From Streptomyces akebiae (lineage in GTDB: Bacteria > Actinomycetota > Actinomycetes > Streptomycetales > Streptomycetaceae): a stretch of DNA of 64,000 nt. Made by a program: the position numbers and the translations under genes. The stretch spans positions 3,100,001-3,164,000 of the forward strand of contig NZ_CP080647.1 in the NCBI RefSeq assembly GCF_019599145.1. Reading direction: 5' to 3'. The notes beneath the pieces are model-generated. The model was not told where the DNA came from. It saw only the letters and a list, made by a program, of their open reading frames with translations, and searched no databases. Position 1 is the stretch's first letter; the number at the start of each line of letters is the position of its first letter. Of this stretch, positions 59,695 to 64,000 are shown one piece after another.

Positions 59695-62600
59695 TCAGGG
59701 GGTCTCCCCGGTGTTCGCGAGGGCCGCGCCCAGCTCCGATCTGCGGCGGATGCCGAGCTTGCGGTAGGTGCTGGTGAGATGGGTCTCGACGGTGCGACGG
59801 GCCAGGTGAAGAAGTTCTCCTATCTCGGTGTTCGTGCGGTTCTGGGCGGCGAGTTCGGCGATACGGCGCTCTCCGGCGGTCAGGGCGGCGGGGCCGGTGA
59901 GGGCGGTCGCCGTGCGGCGGGCACCGCCCTCGCGCAGCGCCGACTCCGCCAGCGCGCGCAGGCGGTGCGCGCCCAGGCGTTCGGCCCGTTCGGCCGCCTC
60001 CCGGAAGGCGTCCCGGGCCCGCGCCCGTTCCCCGGCGGCGGCGAGCCCCCGCCCCTGCGCCAGGAGCGCCGGTATCAACTCCGCCTCGACCGGCGCACCA
60101 CCGTCCGGCTCCGTCCCACGACGCCCGCCGGACGCCGGCCCGCCGCCGCCCTGCGCCTTCCGGTCGCCGACCGGCAATACGGTCCTGCCTCCGCCCGGCG
60201 GCCCGGCCCAGCCACCGTCCGGCAGTGCGGACCCGTCTCCGGCCGACGGCGCGGACCGGCCACCGATCGACGAGACGGTGGACGCTCCGTCCGCCGTCCA
60301 GGCAGTCGCTTCTCGCCCCGGGCCCTCGCCCAGTGCCCAGCCCCGCATCGCCGTCACCCTCGCGGGCGCGCCGCCCGACGCCGTGGCACCCCACATCCAA
60401 GTTCCTCCGCTCACGGCTCCGGCGGCCCACATCGTCGAACCGCCGACCGCCGGCTCGGCACCCCACACCGTCGGCCACGCGTTCACGGCGGCTCGCCCGG
60501 CCGCCGCGACCACGGCCCCGGCCTCCCCCGGGGTTTCGGACGCGTCACGTGGGTCGTCGTCGATGCCCCGGCGCAGGAGATGTACCGCTCGGTCGGCCAG
60601 GTGCAGGCCGCGACGACCGCGGGTGGCCGTGGCCAGGGTGGTGAGGGCGCGGCCGACCACTCGGGGGGTGTTCCAGACGGTGGCCAGCGAGAGTTCCTGT
60701 TCGGCCAGGGCGAGCGCCTCGTGGGGGCGGCCGAGGGCGAGGTGGCACTCCGCGGCGGCGGTGCGCCAGGGGGTGACGACGGGGCTCGTCACGTCCCGTG
60801 CCGACTGGCGTCGGCCGCATTCCAGGAAGTCGTCGAGGGCGGCCGCCGGGTCGCCGGTGGCGGCGCGGAGGAGGCCACGGGCGTACAGGAAGCGGTTCAA
60901 CTCCCAGGAGTCGTGGGCGTTCTGGAGGTCGAAGGCGTCGGCCAGGCGCTCCGCCTCGTCCGCGCGGTCGGTCTCCACGAGGGCGATGACCGCGTGGGCC
61001 AGCGCGTTGGCTGACTCGGGACGGCCGGCGACCGCGCGCGTGACCTCGGGGTCGGCGAGGACGTCCTCGTGGGCGCCGCGCGCGGCGATGATGTCGACGC
61101 GGACGTTGCGGAGGGCCAGATGCATGGGGTGCAGCAGGGAGGTCCGCCGGCCGCTGAGGCCGCGGTGGACCAGCCGTTCGGCCTCGTCGAGCTGGTCTGC
61201 CCACTGGGCGACCGCGGCCGCCGTGCCCAGCAGGAAGACCTCGTCCGTCGGGTCGGCCGGCTGGGAGAGCAGGGCCCGGACGCGGTCCATCGCGGTGGCC
61301 GCCGAGGTCAGACCGGCGGTGGCCTCGTAGCGCACCAGCAGTGCCTGTCCCGCCGTGCCGACCAGGTGGGGGGTGTCCTCGGCGCTCTCCCGCAGCCAGC
61401 GGTAGACCTCCTGCCGTACGCCCTGGTCGTGGTCGGAGAGCAGCGCCGAGGCCGTCTGGACCGTGCGGATCAGGTCCGGATGGCCCGTCAGGTGCTCGTC
61501 GCGCAGCCCGCGCAGCACGTCGACGGCGGCGCGGGCCTCGCCGCGCCGTGCCAGGGCGGTACCGAGGGCGACCGCCGCCTGGACGCGCTCGCGCGGTGGG
61601 CCCGGTCGGCGCATCGCCTCGACGAGCCGGGGGATGCCCGCGCCGGACCGCACGGTGGCGTATTCCAGGGAGCCCAGTTCGGTGAGGACCACGGTGCGGC
61701 GGGCGGCCGGCATCGGTTCGTCGAGGGCGCGGCGCAGCAGGGCGAGGGCGTCGTCGCTGCGGTCGTCGCGGACGGCGAGGTCTGCGGCGTCGAGCAGGGC
61801 GCCGGTCGCCCAGGCCTCGCCCACGGGGCCGCAGCGCAGCAGTTGTCCGGCGACGGCCGCCGCGCTGTCACCGCGGTGCAGCATCGCCTCGGCGGCCCGG
61901 CGGTGGGCGGTCTGCCGGTCGGCGCCGGCCCAGCCGCCGAGCACGGCGTCCCGCAGCAGCGGGTGGGCGTAACGCGGCCGGCCCTCGGGGTCGGGGCGCA
62001 GCAGGCCGAGTCCGGTCATCGCGGTGAGCCAGCCGGGGACGCGGGCGGGGTCGACGTCGGCCGTGCGGGCGAGCAGGTCGGCGTCGACCGGTACGGGGGC
62101 GTGCTCGTCGTCCAGCGCGGCGAGTGCGCGGGTGACCGCGACGGTCGCGGGTCCGGCGCTGTCCAGCCACCAGGACACCGCGGCGGCGTAGTTGCCCGGA
62201 TAGAGCGCCGCGCAGGTGTCCGGAAGGGCAGCCGGGAAGGCCCCGGGGTGGATGTTGCGGAGGTCGGACAGCAGGGCGCGCAGCAACAGCGGGTTGCCCG
62301 CGCCCGCGCGTAAGCAGGCGTCGACCCATTCCGGCGGGGCATCGGCGTGGACGGAACGGACCAGGCGTGCGGCGGCGTCGGGGCTCAGTGGGGCAAGGGT
62401 GCGGGTGTGCACGAGGGCAGGCGAGAGGGCGTGCGCGAGACCGTCCGCCGGGGGTTCTATGTCGTACTGGCCGCGCTCGGTGACCACGAGGAGGACCGGC
62501 AGACGGTCGATGCGGCGAACGGCCTCGACGAGCCAGCGGCGGGAGGCGGGGTCGGCGAAGTGCGCGTCGTCCACGGCGACGAGGAGGGGGGACTCGACCG

Positions 62601-62952
62601 CGTAGGAACGCAGCAGGCGCCACAGCCGGGCGGGCCTGCCCCGGTGCGGCGGGGTGCCCGGCGGGTCCGGCGCCTCGCCCGCGACCTGGTCGAACTCCGG
62701 TCCGTGACAGAGGAGTTGGAAGACGGTGTCGAACGGTACGGAGGTGTGCTCGGGCGAGCAGCGGGCCCGCAGGACCCGCATGCCGCACGCCGCCGCGTGG
62801 TCGGCCGCGGACTCCAGGAGTGCGGTGCGGCCGGTGCCGGTGGCACCCCGGAGCAGCACCAGGCGGCCCGAGCCGGTCCGGGCACGAGCTGCCTCCGCGG
62901 TCAGCACCTCCAGGGCCTCACGGCGTTCGAGAAGCGGTTCCGGCGGGCACAT
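59695..62952 (-). CDS. Large AAA-ATPase LuxR-family regulator with Trp/Gly-rich insert
   Basis: 1085 residues from ATG 62952, with AAGGAG 6 nt upstream. Walker A LLRGATGTGRTALLESA (about 32-48), Walker B PLLVAVDDAHFADPASR (about 117), TPR-like middle, C-terminal LuxR HTH: LTAGERRIAELAAQNRTNTE with IGELLHLARRTVETHLTSTY. Between the TPR region and the HTH, residues about 810-950 form a low-complexity stretch rich in Trp, Gly, Ala and Pro (MWAAGAVSGGTWMWGATAS) absent from ordinary LAL proteins. Divergent from the small LuxR regulator. Confidence 0.88.
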   Translation of the reverse strand: MCPPEPLLERREALEVLTAEAARARTGSGRLVLLRGATGTGRTALLESAADHAAACGMRVLRARCSPEHTSVPFDTVFQLLCHGPEFDQVAGEAPDPPGTPPHRGRPARLWRLLRSYAVESPLLVAVDDAHFADPASRRWLVEAVRRIDRLPVLLVVTERGQYDIEPPADGLAHALSPALVHTRTLAPLSPDAAARLVRSVHADAPPEWVDACLRAGAGNPLLLRALLSDLRNIHPGAFPAALPDTCAALYPGNYAAAVSWWLDSAGPATVAVTRALAALDDEHAPVPVDADLLARTADVDPARVPGWLTAMTGLGLLRPDPEGRPRYAHPLLRDAVLGGWAGADRQTAHRRAAEAMLHRGDSAAAVAGQLLRCGPVGEAWATGALLDAADLAVRDDRSDDALALLRRALDEPMPAARRTVVLTELGSLEYATVRSGAGIPRLVEAMRRPGPPRERVQAAVALGTALARRGEARAAVDVLRGLRDEHLTGHPDLIRTVQTASALLSDHDQGVRQEVYRWLRESAEDTPHLVGTAGQALLVRYEATAGLTSAATAMDRVRALLSQPADPTDEVFLLGTAAAVAQWADQLDEAERLVHRGLSGRRTSLLHPMHLALRNVRVDIIAARGAHEDVLADPEVTRAVAGRPESANALAHAVIALVETDRADEAERLADAFDLQNAHDSWELNRFLYARGLLRAATGDPAAALDDFLECGRRQSARDVTSPVVTPWRTAAAECHLALGRPHEALALAEQELSLATVWNTPRVVGRALTTLATATRGRRGLHLADRAVHLLRRGIDDDPRDASETPGEAGAVVAAAGRAAVNAWPTVWGAEPAVGGSTMWAAGAVSGGTWMWGATASGGAPARVTAMRGWALGEGPGREATAWTADGASTVSSIGGRSAPSAGDGSALPDGGWAGPPGGGRTVLPVGDRKAQGGGGPASGGRRGTEPDGGAPVEAELIPALLAQGRGLAAAGERARARDAFREAAERAERLGAHRLRALAESALREGGARRTATALTGPAALTAGERRIAELAAQNRTNTEIGELLHLARRTVETHLTSTYRKLGIRRRSELGAALANTGETP

Positions 62953-63060
62953 CGCTGTCTCCTTCGTGGAAGGTAGTTTTCCGCTTCCGTAGACGGGGCA
63001 CGGCCCGTCGGGGTGCACCGTTCGCGGACGGTCGGCGTGAAAACGCCGTGGCCGATCCTC

Positions 63061-63130
63061 GGTGGGTCCCGCGGTGGGCCCGCGGTCGGTCCCGTGGTCG
63101 GTCCCGCGGTGATCTCGTGGTGTATCTCGT
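63061..63130. repeat. 11-12-bp tandem repeat, six units, between divergent LuxR genes
   Basis: Units GGTGGGTCCCGC, GGTGGGCCCGC, GGTCGGTCCCGT, GGTCGGTCCCGC, GGTGATCTCGT and GGTGTATCTCGT run head to tail. They occupy the promoter region shared by the large and small LuxR genes and could be iterated binding sites or simple slippage. Confidence 0.75.
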
Positions 63131-63235
63131 GGTCCTCCACGATTGCGCAGCGCACACGGCACACAGAAGTGTGAATCGAGCCCATCGGCCACTCCCCTCA
63201 CGGGAGCGGCGATTTCGTGCATACGGGAGAAACGG

Positions 63236-63937
63236 TTGCGCAGCACATTCCGGACCACGGACACGGTGACGGCCACGGCCGCGGCCACCGGCGCGTCGGA
63301 GCCCCAGGAGACCCGGCGTCGCATCCCGGTCGTGGTCCACACCCTCGACCCGCTCTCCCGCGCCGGCGTGCTCAGCCAGCTGCGGGGGCACCCGGTGATC
63401 GACCTCGTGGACGACGCCGAGGTACGTACGGGCACCGTGGCCGTGCTCGTCGGTGACACCCCGGACGAGCCGTTGCTCTCCGCGCTGCGCCGTCTGGTGC
63501 GCAGCGAGGGGGCGCGGGCCGTGCTGGTGGTGAGCGTGATCCGCGAGACGGAGCTGCTCGATGTCATCGAATGCGGGGTCGGGGCCATCGTGTGGCGCCA
63601 CGAGGCGACCGCGCACCGGCTGGCGCAGGCGGTGCTCGCGGCCTCGCGCGGGGACGGCGACCTGCCCGCCGATCTGCTCGGCCGGCTGATCAACCAGGTG
63701 GGGACGTTGCAGCGTTCGGTGGCCGGGCGCACCGGGGCGCCGCTGTCCGGCCTGGTGCCGAGGGAGATCGACGTCCTCCGACTGGTGGCCGAGGGGATGG
63801 ACACCGGTGAGATCGCGAGCAAGCTCTCCTACTCCGAACGCACCGTCAAGAACGTGATGCACGGGCTCACCACCCGGCTGCATCTCCGCAACCGGGCGCA
63901 CGCGGTGGCCTATGCCCTCCGTGAAGGCTACATCTGA
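63236..63937 (+). CDS. LuxR-family response-regulator-like protein
   Basis: 233 residues from TTG 63236, with GGGAG 5 nt upstream. An N-terminal receiver-like domain, RIPVVVHTLDPLSRAGVLSQ and LLDVIECGVGAIVWRHEAT, lacks a clear phospho-acceptor Asp. The C-terminal HTH is LVPREIDVLRLVAEGMDTGE with IASKLSYSERTVKNVMHGL. It may work without phosphorylation. Divergent from the large LuxR regulator across tandem repeats, so the two may regulate each other. Confidence 0.83.
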   Translation: MRSTFRTTDTVTATAAATGASEPQETRRRIPVVVHTLDPLSRAGVLSQLRGHPVIDLVDDAEVRTGTVAVLVGDTPDEPLLSALRRLVRSEGARAVLVVSVIRETELLDVIECGVGAIVWRHEATAHRLAQAVLAASRGDGDLPADLLGRLINQVGTLQRSVAGRTGAPLSGLVPREIDVLRLVAEGMDTGEIASKLSYSERTVKNVMHGLTTRLHLRNRAHAVAYALREGYI

Positions 63938-64000
63938 TCGAACGGGCAGTCGCACCCGGCCACTTGGGCACCCACTCTGCCCGGGGGTCGTCCCCGGCGC

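Noticed and set aside
63061..63130. Possible CRISPR array
   Set aside because: Units are 11-12 bp with no spacers; a plain tandem repeat.

Overview
The window is chromosomal DNA from a Streptomyces or very close relative. It is very GC-rich, with GTG/TTG starts, strong third-position G/C bias and long antisense shadow frames. Gene families and order are also typical: ilvB with a branched-chain leader peptide, gatCAB, an RmdB-like c-di-GMP protein beside ligA, mnmA near a cysteine desulfurase, and riboswitch-controlled gcvT followed by gcvH, glyA and sdaA. No rRNA, tRNA or CRISPR array was seen.

Layout. 1-9 kb: ilvB (cut by the left edge, nearly complete) with its attenuator; a membrane PAS-GGDEF-degenerate-EAL protein with a histidine-rich insert; a 2-hydroxyacid dehydrogenase, an aldo/keto reductase and a secreted sugar dehydrogenase. 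9-16.4 kb: a large AAA-LuxR regulator, small proteins, an acidic membrane protein and an MMPL exporter overlapping a GNAT gene. 16.5-26.3 kb: the gatC-gatA-small membrane protein-gatB operon, rmdB, ligA and a MetE-like gene. 26.5-34.2 kb: a methyltransferase-LOG-SDR operon, mnmA, a Tat-exported amidase, a multicopper oxidase and a cysteine desulfurase. 34.2-37.7 kb: two small membrane proteins divergent from a TetR regulator across a 28-bp palindrome, a Pro/Gly-repeat lipoprotein, a thioesterase and a TRIC-type channel. 37.7-44 kb: a complete five-gene oligopeptide ABC importer. 44.2-51.6 kb: two SseB-like proteins and a P-loop kinase, then a tandem glycine riboswitch driving gcvT, with gcvH, glyA and sdaA downstream. 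This is a glycine/serine block that lacks gcvP.

Accessory DNA. 51.6-55.5 kb is a small decayed island. It lies between the 3' end of sdaA and a second, divergent 37-bp copy of that 3' end. It holds a SUKH-type immunity gene, the C-terminal scrap of its presumed toxin cut exactly at an IS end, an IS256-family element with an in-frame amber codon, a second multiply frameshifted IS256-type transposase, and an inverted remnant of that second transposase. Beyond it are two I36 peptidase-inhibitor-like secreted proteins, a lipoprotein, an ArsR-like regulator, a DoxX protein and a divergent pair of LuxR-type regulators with 12-bp tandem repeats in the flanking DNA.

There is no large new multi-gene system that I can defend. 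The most promising leads are the sdaA-end island with its broken toxin-immunity pair, the SseB pair beside glycine/serine genes, the histidine-rich c-di-GMP protein, the small membrane gene coupled inside gatCAB, and the TetR palindrome locus.
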